Of a stretch of DNA of 31,125 nucleotides, positions 1 to 8,534 are shown piece by piece (position 1 is the stretch's first letter; every line of letters begins with the position of its first letter). Location: NCBI GenBank assembly GCA_020426065.1, contig JAGQQT010000001.1:1-31125 (forward strand). Direction: 5' to 3'. Made by a program: the position numbers and the translations under genes. The notes below the pieces were generated by a model. The model made no database searches and had not been told where the DNA came from. It was given only the letters and a program-made list of their open reading frames with translations. The stretch is from Planctomycetaceae bacterium. GTDB taxonomy: Bacteria; Planctomycetota; Planctomycetia; Planctomycetales; Planctomycetaceae.

Positions 1-874
1 GGCAGCTGCTGTTATTGACGCGAACGGCTTTCGCTTCTTCCACGTACTCAGAATCGAAATTCTCTTCGCCGACCAGATTGAGAATGGTCGACTTGACATT
101 GGAATTCGCCAGCACGGCCCGACAGCCAATCCGCTTTCCGTTGACCACCACGCCGGTCACTTTTCGATCGGCATCCACTTCGATCTTTTCGACCAGCGAG
201 CGGATTCTCAGATCGACTCCGTTGGCAATCAGTTCCTCTTTCATCTGCTCAATCAGGGCATCTGTTCCCCCCTGGAACGTAAACACGCCCTTGCTCATGA
301 AGTTGGAAAAGACAATACCGTAGGTAATAGCCGGGTCTTCCAGAGTGGACCCGTTCGCATAGGTGATCGGTTCCATCAGCAGTCGGACCACATCATCCCG
401 CCCCGGGAAGAATTTCTCGAACAGTTCTCGAGTGGTCATCGACTGATCATCGTAGAAGTTCATACTGCGAGCGGTATCGAAAAAGTCCTGAACCGTCTGC
501 GGCGCGACCTTGAACTGTTCAATCAGCAGCTTCGTAAAGTCATCCCGGTTGAATGTAGTCTCAACCGAAAACTGTGGATTCTCAAAGCGGATCCCTTTGA
601 GCTGCACAATTTTGTCGGCGATTTCCCGGGTCCAGTATTTCCGGCAGCTTTTGATCATGCCGATGGGAAATCCGTGCAGCGAGATATCAAAAATGTGGCC
701 GCCACGACGTTTAAACCAGGTGGCCATGCCACCCAGCTGATAATGATGCTCAAGCAGCAGGACCGAATATCCGGCCTTTGCCAGCACATTCGCACCGGTC
801 AAACCTGCCAGTCCGCTCCCGATGACGATCACATCATAGGAATCTTTCACGCCAGCCAGAAAATCTTTCGCCAT
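1..874 (-). CDS. CrtI/phytoene desaturase-like FAD-dependent oxidoreductase (3' end cut off by window)
   Basis: The reading frame begins at an ATG at 872-874 and stays open to the window edge, giving 291 residues; family members are usually about 500, so roughly the C-terminal 40% is missing. Residues 12-35 form a dinucleotide-binding fold of the type [11 protein letters not shown] with the downstream glutamate of LLEHH, followed by LGGMATWF and [13 protein letters not shown]. This is the FAD-binding signature of the phytoene desaturase / carotenoid isomerase / retinol saturase superfamily. Members oxidise, isomerise or reduce long polyene or other lipid substrates. The substrate cannot be decided here: no carotenoid or other pathway genes lie alongside, and the visible neighbour is a divergently transcribed esterase. 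No strong Shine-Dalgarno sequence precedes the ATG. Superfamily assignment is firm; the specific reaction is unknown. Confidence 0.85.
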   Translation of the reverse strand, partial: MAKDFLAGVKDSYDVIVIGSGLAGLTGANVLAKAGYSVLLLEHHYQLGGMATWFKRRGGHIFDISLHGFPIGMIKSCRKYWTREIADKIVQLKGIRFENPQFSVETTFNRDDFTKLLIEQFKVAPQTVQDFFDTARSMNFYDDQSMTTRELFEKFFPGRDDVVRLLMEPITYANGSTLEDPAITYGIVFSNFMSKGVFTFQGGTDALIEQMKEELIANGVDLRIRSLVEKIEVDADRKVTGVVVNGKRIGCRAVLANSNVKSTILNLVGEENFDSEYVEEAKAVRVNNSSC

Positions 875-1047
875 CGTTGCCTGCAACCCATCTGCTGAAA
901 AACCGCCATCGCCCCGGTGGGGGATCTCATTTCACTGCCAAAAACACAAGCTGGAGATTGTAGAACCAGCCGCATGAAAGTTACAGTGTACGTATTCTGG
1001 GCCAGCTGTTCATCTGACAACAGGTCTTTCGGATGCAAAGGGGATTT

Positions 1048-2040
1048 ATGCTCAGTCTGCCCGCTCGATGGCTGTTTTCAAGCCTGTTTTTCGTCTGCAC
1101 TCTCTCGCTCAATCTTCAAATCACTCAGGCGGAAACGCCCACTCGCGGAAAAAAAGCCACTGCCGCTCCGACTAAGGACTGGAAATCGACTCTCAAAAAC
1201 GTGGCTTACGGCCCGCACGAACGGAATATGCTCGATTTATACCTGCTGGATGCGGAAGAGCCGGCTCCGCTGATTGTCTGCATTCACGGCGGAGGATTTG
1301 TCGCAGGAAGCAAGGAAAAGATTGCCCCCCAGTTCCTTAACGCCGCCCGCGAAAAAGGGTTTTCGGTCGCATCCATTAATTACAGGTTTGTGACCACCGA
1401 TATGTTCCCCGCTCCTCAGCAGGACGGAGCCCGCGCCATCCAGTTTTTGAGATGCAACGCCAGCAAATACAACCTGGATGAGGAACGCTTCGCCGCATTC
1501 GGAGGCTCGGCCGGAGCGGGGATTTCGATGTGGCTGGCCTATCACGATGATCTGGCCAATCCCCTGGCAGATGATCCCATCGCACGGGCATCAAGCCGGG
1601 TTCAGGCCGTCGGCTCCATCGGTGGTCAGTCTTCTTATGATCCCTTTGTACTAAAGGACTGGATTGGCGGTAAGGCCTACATGCATCCTTCCGTTTTCCT
1701 CTGTTACCGCGTCCTCTCGATCGATCAGCTCTCTGATCCCAAGCTGCAACCGCTCTATGATGAAGTCTCTGCCATTAAACATGTCTCGGCAGATGATCCC
1801 CCCACGTTCATGTACTATTCTGAACCAGATCAACCACTCCCTGCCAATTCCAAGCCCGGTGAGGGAATCCATCATCCGATCTTCGGACACAAACTGAAGG
1901 CGGAACTGGATCGAGCGGGGATCGAATCGGAATATTATCACGCGTCCCACGCCGGACGGGACTGGGGAACTCTGTTACTTGATTTCTTCGAGCAGAAGAT
2001 GGCTGCGACTCCGCAGGAAACCGCTGGTCAAACGCAGTAA
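1048..2040 (+). CDS. Secreted alpha/beta hydrolase (esterase/lipase-like)
   Basis: A serine esterase-type alpha/beta hydrolase of about 330 residues, expected to be exported. I chose the ATG at 1048 over the in-frame ATG at 1033 because AAGGGG lies about 5 nt upstream of it and the protein then starts directly with a signal peptide: MLSLPARW, a hydrophobic stretch, and cleavage after TQA near residue 28. Residues 80-84 are HGGGF, the oxyanion-hole motif of the hormone-sensitive-lipase/BD-FAE type. GGSAGAG around residue 154 is the nucleophile elbow. An acidic residue in SEPDQ and a histidine in HASHAGRDW are candidates for the rest of the triad. The last 13 nt overlap the end of the convergent ArgE-like gene. 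The natural substrate (acetylated glycan, short-chain ester) is not visible from sequence. Confidence 0.88.
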   Translation: MLSLPARWLFSSLFFVCTLSLNLQITQAETPTRGKKATAAPTKDWKSTLKNVAYGPHERNMLDLYLLDAEEPAPLIVCIHGGGFVAGSKEKIAPQFLNAAREKGFSVASINYRFVTTDMFPAPQQDGARAIQFLRCNASKYNLDEERFAAFGGSAGAGISMWLAYHDDLANPLADDPIARASSRVQAVGSIGGQSSYDPFVLKDWIGGKAYMHPSVFLCYRVLSIDQLSDPKLQPLYDEVSAIKHVSADDPPTFMYYSEPDQPLPANSKPGEGIHHPIFGHKLKAELDRAGIESEYYHASHAGRDWGTLLLDFFEQKMAATPQETAGQTQ

Positions 2041-3161
2041 TGCCCGATCAGTTTGTGGTAAAACTCCACACCCCGCGACAACTGATCCTTCGAAATCCAC
2101 TCATCATCGGTGTGGGCCTGCTCAATGCTGCCCGGTCCACACAACACCATATTCTTCATCGCACCCAATTCCGCTGCATCACTCGCATAGCAGACCCGGG
2201 ACGCCTCCGGCTGACCGGCCAGCTTGAGTAACTGCTGAATCATCTCCGAATTCGGATCCGAATAGAACGGCACAGAATTCTGGATCAGTTCGTATTCGAT
2301 TCCCAGCTCTTCCGCCTTGCGGGACGCCCGATCCAGCAGATCCTCGACCGTTCTGCCCGGCATTGGTCGAAAACAGACGGTACACATGCACCGCTCCGGT
2401 GTGATGTTGGACGCCATCGTGAAATCATTCACGCCAATGTTCCAGCTGATCGTTGGAGGATCAAATAAAGTATTCTGCCAGGCCGGATCGTGCATCACTT
2501 CCTCGTGGATGGCCAGCATTTCCTGAAGGAAGGGAATCATCTTCAGATTGGCATTCAGGCCACTGGCAGAACTGGAATGCCCGGCCCGGCCATACGAAGT
2601 GACATGAAACACTGCCACTCCCTTGTGGGCATGCACAACCTGCAGAGAAGTCGGCTCACCAATGACCGTGAGAGGTTGCTGAACGATCAGATCCTGAAAG
2701 ATCCGGGATCGCAACGCGATATCCTTCGCCCCCAGAAAACCGACTTCCTCATCAGCTGCAACCAGAATGGAGAGCGGTGCCCGCAACTCCTGTCCCTGAT
2801 ATTGTTCAGCTGCTGCCAGAAAGCAGGCGAGCGAACCTTTCATATCGCAGCTGCCACGCCCGTAAACCCGGTCAGCAGTTTCGTACAGATCAAACGGTCC
2901 CGACTCCTCAAAACTCCAGGAATCCACCGGGACAACATCACTGTGGGCGCAATACAGCAAGCCGCCCGGACCGCTACCCCGGGTGGCGATCACACTCACT
3001 TTCTCCATGCCGTTCAGGTCGTCGTAACACAGCAACTCGACCTTGAAGTCAAGTGGCTCCAGAATGGCGGCAATTTCATCTGAAATCTCACGATTGGATT
3101 CAAAACTGACAGTGGGAGATTCCACCAGTCTACGCAAATGTCCCAAAACCTGATCCAGCAC
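2028..3161 (-). CDS. ArgE/DapE-like M20 family metallodeacylase (probable acetylornithine deacetylase)
   Basis: A 377-residue M20 dinuclear zinc amidohydrolase. Metal and catalytic residues are in the expected order: H73 and D75 in AHSDVVP, D106 in GSCDMKG, the E138-E139 pair in ADEEVG, E169 in GEPTS and H350 in AHTDDEW. The dimerisation (lid) domain occupies roughly 180-300. FRPMPGRT and the AHTDDEW ending resemble ArgE more than DapE or CPG2, so N-acetyl-L-ornithine deacetylation in arginine synthesis is the best guess; no other arg gene is adjacent. The start is a GTG, supported by a strong GGGAGGA about 8 nt upstream and no better ATG. It converges on the upstream esterase with a 13-nt overlap, and is divergent from the BBP7 gene. 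Confidence 0.85.
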   Translation of the reverse strand: MLDQVLGHLRRLVESPTVSFESNREISDEIAAILEPLDFKVELLCYDDLNGMEKVSVIATRGSGPGGLLYCAHSDVVPVDSWSFEESGPFDLYETADRVYGRGSCDMKGSLACFLAAAEQYQGQELRAPLSILVAADEEVGFLGAKDIALRSRIFQDLIVQQPLTVIGEPTSLQVVHAHKGVAVFHVTSYGRAGHSSSASGLNANLKMIPFLQEMLAIHEEVMHDPAWQNTLFDPPTISWNIGVNDFTMASNITPERCMCTVCFRPMPGRTVEDLLDRASRKAEELGIEYELIQNSVPFYSDPNSEMIQQLLKLAGQPEASRVCYASDAAELGAMKNMVLCGPGSIEQAHTDDEWISKDQLSRGVEFYHKLIGHYCV

Positions 3162-3349
3162 TTCCTATTCCTCCCGAAGCACCCAAGATGTCATCATCGG
3201 CGTCCTACAGACGGAATAATCGGCATCTTTTTACATCGTGGGATCAGTTTTGCGCAAGTCGGTCGACCCATACAACCGATACCACTGATAAGACCGGAAC
3301 CGATCCGGGCCTTTTGCGCATGGCTCCGTTCCGGAGATGGCCTCCGATT

Positions 3350-5152
3350 ATGACAAAGCTTATGAACTCACTCCAGCGTGGCGTCCCACAGATGAATGAC
3401 ACATTCAATTGCGGCTCTCCGAAGCACATCCTCGGAAATGCCTGCCTGATGCTGTTACTAGTCCTTGCGACAGGAGAGCTACGTACGGCTCAGGCACAGC
3501 CGCCTCAACCCGGCATGGCACCGGTCAATTTGCCCGGGCGACCTCAGTATTATGAGTATCTTCCCCGCGGAGATGACTGGGATCGGAATCCGGAAACTCC
3601 ACTTGAACGGTTGCTGAAACAGGCTGCCAACCAGAGTTATACCCGATTTGAATACCTGAACTGGTCGGTTTCCGATCCCTCCCAGGGACATGTCGGTGCT
3701 CAGGGTAAACGCCTGGATGAAGGTCTCGGATTCAAGGATCCTGCCTACATCGACACCCAGCGGGCTGCCTCAATTGTAGGTTTTGATGACTTCTACCCGA
3801 TCAGAAACCCGCTGCTCAGATCGAATCCTGGTGATCTTGTTCTGATTCAGGTCTGGGAATCCACCCAGTTGCAGCTACAGGATGCGGGTGCAGACGGCTT
3901 TGAGTACGATTATCTGGATACCGACGCGAATGGTGTTGTTGATACATTTGATGACAATGATCTGGATATTTTCCCTCGCCTGACCGGCACGCAGAAACTT
4001 GATTTCTTCCGGGGAACGGACACCAACCTGCTGGTTCCAACGACAGCGGCTGCCAACATTGATGCCTTCCAGATTTCTCAGGTTGCCGTGCTCACGGTGG
4101 GTCGACTGGCCAACACACGTGCCCTGCAACTGGACAACAATAATGGATTCCGGGGTTTGTACGGCCTCAATACCACCTTTGGTGCATTTGAAGCCAGCTT
4201 CTTCACGATGGGTACCTCCACCTCAGGATTCGAATACGTGCCACTGCCAGACTTCCTGCTGGGAACGCCTGGGGCGGGTGCGGGTGGAGCAGCAGCAGAC
4301 CCACTGGTCATTCCCATCCTGGTCAATGATATGGTTGCTCCAGATGTGTTCGATGACAACGGAACATTGATCACGGACAGTAACAACTATTACCTGGTGT
4401 TTAACGACACATATCGACTGACCTACAAGTCAGAAGCATGGGGATTTTCTCCAAGTCTGTTCTGGACCTTGCAGGAACGTCCGGACCGTTTCCGGATTTC
4501 TGGTTCTGCTGGTTTCCAGTACATGGACCTGCGGGAACAGATGCTGCAGGTGGGTACTTTTGCTCAAACTGTTCAGACTCCCAACCGACCCTTCTATGTT
4601 TACAACAACGAACTGGCTGATGGCGTCACGCCCATTCCAGACTCAGACGTGCTGACTTCAACCATCAACTCGGTCACCTCCAATAAGGTGATGGGACCGA
4701 CCGCCGGTATCCGCACTGAAGTCGGGGATGACAGATTCTCTTTTGGTCTCGATACCAAACTGATGTTGGGCGTGAATGCCTACGAAGCGGAAGTGGGTGT
4801 GGATGACCTGCTGTTTGTCGGAGATGATAACTTAACCAGAGATGCTTCCACCGACTTCTCAGCCGGTTTCGAAATGATCCTCGACACCAAAATCAGACTC
4901 CGGGATCATGTCACCCTGACTGCCGGGTACAACTTCCTGTGGTTCTCCGGAATTACCCGGCCGGATGAAAACATTTACTACAACATCGACGCCACACTGA
5001 TTCCGCTGACGGATCCCCGTCGGGCGACAGCTGCACCAGATGGTCCAAACCCGGGACCAGATTATGACATCAACAATGATGTTGTGGTCCGCAAAGAAGA
5101 AACCACCTTCAGCCTGAGCGGGTTGTCGATCGGGGTTGTGATCGACTGGTAA
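3350..5152 (+). CDS. BBP7 family outer-membrane beta-barrel protein
   Basis: A large, Asp/Asn-rich, aromatic-rich exported protein that matches my recollection of the putative beta-barrel porin-7 family (PF07585), which is strongly expanded in planctomycetes. The marker near the mature N-terminus is TRFEYLNWSV; further on there are alternating short hydrophobic strands, Gly-rich turns and a C-terminal strand ending in GVVIDW, as in outer-membrane barrels. The frame is open from 3188, but the residues before 3350 do not look like coding sequence. I chose the ATG at 3350 (600 aa); the ATG at 3392 is equally possible and gives a more compact signal peptide (hydrophobic core ACLMLLLVLA, cleavage near AQA-QP). 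No clear Shine-Dalgarno decides it. The transported substrate is unknown, and pore function itself is inferred from the family. Confidence 0.85.
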   Translation: MTKLMNSLQRGVPQMNDTFNCGSPKHILGNACLMLLLVLATGELRTAQAQPPQPGMAPVNLPGRPQYYEYLPRGDDWDRNPETPLERLLKQAANQSYTRFEYLNWSVSDPSQGHVGAQGKRLDEGLGFKDPAYIDTQRAASIVGFDDFYPIRNPLLRSNPGDLVLIQVWESTQLQLQDAGADGFEYDYLDTDANGVVDTFDDNDLDIFPRLTGTQKLDFFRGTDTNLLVPTTAAANIDAFQISQVAVLTVGRLANTRALQLDNNNGFRGLYGLNTTFGAFEASFFTMGTSTSGFEYVPLPDFLLGTPGAGAGGAAADPLVIPILVNDMVAPDVFDDNGTLITDSNNYYLVFNDTYRLTYKSEAWGFSPSLFWTLQERPDRFRISGSAGFQYMDLREQMLQVGTFAQTVQTPNRPFYVYNNELADGVTPIPDSDVLTSTINSVTSNKVMGPTAGIRTEVGDDRFSFGLDTKLMLGVNAYEAEVGVDDLLFVGDDNLTRDASTDFSAGFEMILDTKIRLRDHVTLTAGYNFLWFSGITRPDENIYYNIDATLIPLTDPRRATAAPDGPNPGPDYDINNDVVVRKEETTFSLSGLSIGVVIDW

Positions 5153-5164
5153 TCACTGCGGCAC

Positions 5165-5746
5165 TCATGTCTGTTCATCGCGACCAGTCACGATCCGGCT
5201 GATCGCCTTGAACTGATCATGCTCAGCAGTTTCGCACCATTCAAAGATCACGGTCTCCACCGAACTGATCGTGATTCCCTGGTCGCGAAACCGCATCAGG
5301 GCCGCCTGATGATCCGAGTCATTCCGACACTGTACCGCATCAGTCGGAATGATGACTTCATACCCGAGGGCCAGCAGGTCAGCTGCTGTCTGCCAGACGC
5401 AGACATGCGTTTCCATGCCGATCAGGATCGCCTTGGTCCGTTGATCTGTTCTGTCACCTGCGGCCGGCAGCTGCAGCGCCTCAACACTGCTGAACCTCAT
5501 TTTGGGAATGGGGTCTTGAGCAAACTCCTTCAGGCGGGAGTCTGTTGCTCCCAGACCTTTGGGATACTGTTCTGTGGTCAGAACCGGGACATTCAGTAAG
5601 CGGGCCACATTCAGCAGCATCCGACAGCGATGAACCAGCAGCTCCGGATCCGGCATTCCTGTGAGCAGCTTTTCCTGAACATCGATCAGCAAGACCTGCG
5701 ACTGTTCCGGAGTCAGCAGTCCACAACTGCGAAGATATGAAGACAT
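5165..5746 (-). CDS. Isochorismatase-like cysteine hydrolase
   Basis: A 193-residue member of the isochorismatase/nicotinamidase-like hydrolase superfamily. The catalytic triad is visible as D22 (LLIDVQEKL), K82 (PKMRFS) and C116 (GMETHVCV), with the usual non-prolyl cis peptide region just before the cysteine. The gene resembles YcaC-type proteins of unknown substrate. I start it at the ATG at 5744-5746, which has GGGA 8-9 nt upstream; ATGs 11 and 5 codons earlier are in frame, the earliest having AGAGGA directly abutting it. It converges on the BBP7 gene with only 12 nt between the stops, and neither end shows a terminator. No pathway neighbour reveals the amide or vinyl-ether substrate. 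Confidence 0.87.
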   Translation of the reverse strand: MSSYLRSCGLLTPEQSQVLLIDVQEKLLTGMPDPELLVHRCRMLLNVARLLNVPVLTTEQYPKGLGATDSRLKEFAQDPIPKMRFSSVEALQLPAAGDRTDQRTKAILIGMETHVCVWQTAADLLALGYEVIIPTDAVQCRNDSDHQAALMRFRDQGITISSVETVIFEWCETAEHDQFKAISRIVTGRDEQT

Positions 5747-5833
5747 CACGATTTCCCACATCTGATAACGACCTACCATTCCTCTGGAAGGAATGGTTCA
5801 GCTGCCTGAATTTCCAATGTCGCATACCCGGCC

Positions 5834-5876
5834 AGAAAAAAAGGCGTCCGAATGAAATGTAATTCATCCGGACGCC
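5834..5876 (-). terminator. Rho-independent terminator of the STAS-domain gene
   Basis: An 8-bp GC-rich stem (5843-5850 with 5869-5876) is extended by five more A/T-rich pairs after one mismatch (5852-5856 with 5863-5867) around a 6-nt loop. Read on the minus strand it is followed by seven consecutive T residues (complement of 5836-5842). It sits 46 nt past the stop of the minus-strand STAS gene, so it is placed to end that transcript before the isochorismatase-like gene. Confidence 0.9.
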
Positions 5877-5921
5877 GTGGTCGAATCAGTTGTGTGTTGT
5901 CAGGCCAAATGACCTGTTGAA

Positions 5922-6374
5922 TCAGCTACGATGGAGCGTTGGAACGCGGGGACGTTTTGCTTCATTGGCATCCCAGATTTCCTGATCATCCTCCGATGTC
6001 CACGGAAGTGGCTGATCGTGCGGAATCTCTTCATCGGGACCTGAGTGCAGTTGAAACGATCCTCGAGCACTTTCCTCAAAGAACCGCTGGAACCACAACA
6101 TTCCGGTCACGTGGTTATTCGGGTTCAGAAGTGTAATTTCAATCCCGCGGTCAAAGCAGTCCAACAGCATCCCGAAAAAGCCGCTTGGCACGTATTTGAC
6201 GTGATTCATCGCAAATGCGAGTGACTTTCTCTTTTCGACTTCAACCAGCCTGCTGACGGTTTCCCGCAATAAGGACAGATCAGCTCCGTCCCAGATTTCG
6301 ATTGGCCCCATGTCCAGCAGGATACTGTGACCGTGTTCGTGAAGACTGATCCGTTGTCGCTTTTTACGAGGCAT
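5922..6374 (-). CDS. STAS-domain protein (anti-sigma-factor-antagonist-like)
   Basis: A 150-residue protein whose residues 12-100 fit a STAS fold: a short strand pair (SILLDMGPIEIWDG), a helix (LSLLRETVSRLVEVEK), a strand (LAFAMNHVKYV), then VPSGFFGMLLDCFDRG and ITLLNPNNHVTGMLWFQRFFEE. S64 in VPSGFFG sits where STAS regulators such as SpoIIAA carry the phosphorylated serine (DSSGLG). The remaining 50 residues are acidic, Pro-rich and probably disordered. The start at 6374 has GGGAG 4 nt upstream; an in-frame ATG at 6410 is less likely. No anti-sigma kinase or sigma factor is adjacent, so the partner is unknown. It has its own terminator. Fold assignment is by pattern rather than strong identity. 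Confidence 0.65.
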   Translation of the reverse strand: MPRKKRQRISLHEHGHSILLDMGPIEIWDGADLSLLRETVSRLVEVEKRKSLAFAMNHVKYVPSGFFGMLLDCFDRGIEITLLNPNNHVTGMLWFQRFFEESARGSFQLHSGPDEEIPHDQPLPWTSEDDQEIWDANEAKRPRVPTLHRS

Positions 6375-6720
6375 TTTGCTCCCAGTGCTGCATCGGTGTA
6401 TGGATGACAAGACTCAGGCCTGTCTCCAAACGCAATCACTGGGCCAAACTGTTCAATCGCTCTAAACGCCACCTGAAACAACAGACATAAGTTATTTCCA
6501 CCAAAACAGTTGTAGCAATAAACGAATTGCATCGCGTCGCAAAAACACGACGCACCGTTGATGCGATCCGGCATCATGGGAACACAGGTTGATGCCAAAG
6601 CACAACCTCACCTCGAGGGGAAATGTCGGCCAAACGCACCATGTCCCGCTAGAACGGGGCCGTTGGTGAGATTCAATCATGCAACATGCTGGTGATTGGA
6701 GCGGGAAGCGCTCTGCCAGA
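6375..6720. other. Gene-free stretch between STAS gene and coiled-coil gene, with one interrupted hairpin
   Basis: No convincing reading frame lies here; it should hold the promoter of the STAS gene (minus strand). It contains an interrupted inverted repeat: 6529-6539 pairs with 6548-6553 and 6560-6564 around an 8-nt A-rich loop, with a 6-nt bulge on one side. No run of T follows it on either strand, so it is not an obvious terminator. Confidence 0.5.
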
Positions 6721-7620
6721 TCAGTTCGTGGCTGAGGGAGCAGACAATGCGGTTTTGGACTTGGATCGGAGGCTGTTTTCCAGAGCGGCATTGTCGGCCA
6801 CGAGTTGCTCAAATTCGAGCTGCAGTTTCCGCAGTGTTTCGCGCAAAGTTTGAACTTCAGCCAGAGCGGCATTTCGTTTTTCTTCGGCTTCTACGAGTGT
6901 CGCGACCAGTCCCTTGGTGTATTCCGGACCAGCTTCAGCGGGTGCTTCCGGATTTCCATTCAGTTCTTTCATCCGATCTTCCAGCGAGGCCTTGGCAGAC
7001 TCGACGCTCTTCTGCTGAATCTGCAGAAACTGACGGCGGTCGTTAAGTCGCTGCTCGAGCGTAGTCATTTTCACCAGCAGATCACCCACAGGTTGACGCT
7101 TGGCAGCGGGCAGAGCATCGCGGAAACGCCACTTTTCGCTGAAATTCCAGCTGTCTGTTTCGCCAGTGCGGGGAGTGCGGGAAAGCTGCAGGCCCGCCCG
7201 ATTCACTTCCATCGCCGTGACGCGGAATTCACCTACATAACTCCAGTTGCCCTGGGCGTCTTTCTGGAAACCGTACAGCAGAGGATACTTGTCTCCCTGA
7301 TCGGTCGTCTGGCCAATCCCGTCATTACGGCCGATATCGACGTTGATAATCCCTCGGGCAATGTTCTGTCCCGGGACAACTTCCACGTCATCCCAGTGAC
7401 GTCCCCAGCCCAGACGGGCGCGGCTGAGCTGTTCTTCCAGTTGGGTGACCAGCGCCTCCGCATCCGGCAGTTGTGCCTGAGCTGACTGGTAATCTGTGCG
7501 GGCTTTTTCGACGCGCTTACTCCATTCCGTCTGTCGATCGAGTGTTTTGGCAGTCAGAATGACGGCCGCGATCGCCAGACAGAGAGTCAAAAATGCGAAG
7601 ATCTTACCGGTCAGATGCAT
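6721..7620 (-). CDS. Membrane-anchored coiled-coil protein of unknown function
   Basis: A 299-residue protein with one N-terminal membrane segment (about residues 6-25, FAFLTLCLAIAAVILTA) that serves as signal anchor. It is followed by a heptad-like coiled coil (about 28-65), a central globular beta-rich domain (about 70-165, containing PGQNIARGIINVDIG and WSYVGEFRVTAMEV), and a second long coiled coil rich in Glu, Gln, Leu and Ala (about 185-290). The topology suggests a periplasmic structural or scaffold protein. I do not recognise the family; it may be planctomycete-restricted. The ATG at 7620 is preferred over an in-frame GTG three codons earlier; neither has a strong ribosome site. Downstream on the minus strand lies the STAS gene after about 350 nt, so the two are probably separate units. 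Confidence 0.75.
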   Translation of the reverse strand: MHLTGKIFAFLTLCLAIAAVILTAKTLDRQTEWSKRVEKARTDYQSAQAQLPDAEALVTQLEEQLSRARLGWGRHWDDVEVVPGQNIARGIINVDIGRNDGIGQTTDQGDKYPLLYGFQKDAQGNWSYVGEFRVTAMEVNRAGLQLSRTPRTGETDSWNFSEKWRFRDALPAAKRQPVGDLLVKMTTLEQRLNDRRQFLQIQQKSVESAKASLEDRMKELNGNPEAPAEAGPEYTKGLVATLVEAEEKRNAALAEVQTLRETLRKLQLEFEQLVADNAALENSLRSKSKTALSAPSATN

Positions 7621-8051
7621 AGAGACCACTCACGTTCTGGAAATGTCTGTCAGCGGATCTGCGAAAACCAGACCCGACAGAACCCCTGAGCCAATTGGAC
7701 ACATTTTCAGTATCTGATCCCTGCTGAGAGCAAATACGAAATTCTCTTCTTTTAGTGTCTGCAACTTGACCCATGATACGGAAGCGGAAAATCGGTGGTC
7801 AACATGAAACCAACGCAGTTTCTGCCGGTTATAGCAGATTCACCGATTAATCCGCGCGGAGAATACGATCTCGGCCAACACTCGGTGTGTAAACCCACCC
7901 GGGCCAGTGCTGCTCCAGAGGCGGGATTTTGCTCCTTCAAGGTCCTCTCCTGAGATGGCCAGCGGGTGATTGTTGTTTGCAGACTGTTCCGTTAGCCTAT
8001 GGCCAGCCAAGGGCAGGATAATCGCAAAACTGGATGCCTGGAGAAGGATGA
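7621..8051. other. Intergenic stretch, nothing specific seen
   Basis: About 430 nt between the divergently transcribed coiled-coil gene and the YkgJ-hisS pair. The one short minus-strand frame (7752-7940) has no ribosome site and an unconvincing composition. It should carry promoters for both directions, but no clear -35/-10 pair was recognised. Confidence 0.5.
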
Positions 8052-8486
8052 ATGTCGACCGTTACTCAAAAAACTCGTGAAGACCTGTTGCCGGGAGAAT
8101 GTCTGTGCGATTTCTGCACGGCCAAATGCTGTCATTATTTTGCCCTGCCTATCGAAACCCCGGATACTCGCGAGGAGTTGGAAAATCTCCGCTGGTATAT
8201 GCTGCACGAGGATGTCTCCATTTTCGTGGATGAAGGCACCTGGTACCTGATGGTCCACAACAAATGCCAGAAACTGCGACCGGATAATCTGTGTGGCATT
8301 TACGAGAACCGCCCCCAGATCTGCCGCGATTATTCCACTGACAACTGTGAATACGCGGGTGATGGCTGCTACGATCAGCTGTTTGAAACTCCGGAACAGA
8401 TCTGGGAATACACCGAAGCCCGTTTTCCTCAGCCACGAAAAGCAGCCGCCAGGTCTGCCCCTTTGGCGCTGCCGATTCTGAATTGA
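8052..8486 (+). CDS. YkgJ family cysteine-cluster protein
   Basis: A 144-residue protein with ten cysteines in the pattern of the YkgJ/UPF0153 family, thought to bind zinc or iron: C17, C19, C22, C26 and C27 near the N-terminus (GECLCDFCTAKCC), then C72, C81 (LCGIYENRP), C91 (QICRDY), C99 and C106. The sequence NRPQICRDY corresponds to the family hallmark RPxxCRxY/F. The function of the family is not established; roles in metal handling or as a modification enzyme have been suggested only by inference. GGAGAAGGATGA immediately precedes the ATG, a good ribosome site. The stop lies 48 nt before the hisS start, so co-transcription with hisS is likely. A second, diverged member is present at 18611-19093. 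Confidence 0.88.
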   Translation: MSTVTQKTREDLLPGECLCDFCTAKCCHYFALPIETPDTREELENLRWYMLHEDVSIFVDEGTWYLMVHNKCQKLRPDNLCGIYENRPQICRDYSTDNCEYAGDGCYDQLFETPEQIWEYTEARFPQPRKAAARSAPLALPILN

Positions 8487-8534
8487 CCGGAAACCCATTC
8501 CTGACCTGCATCACTCTCAAAGACAGCAAAACCG

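Noticed and set aside
2490..3083. 197-codon plus-strand open frame
   Set aside because: It is antisense to the ArgE-like gene, whose metal ligands are all in place on the minus strand.
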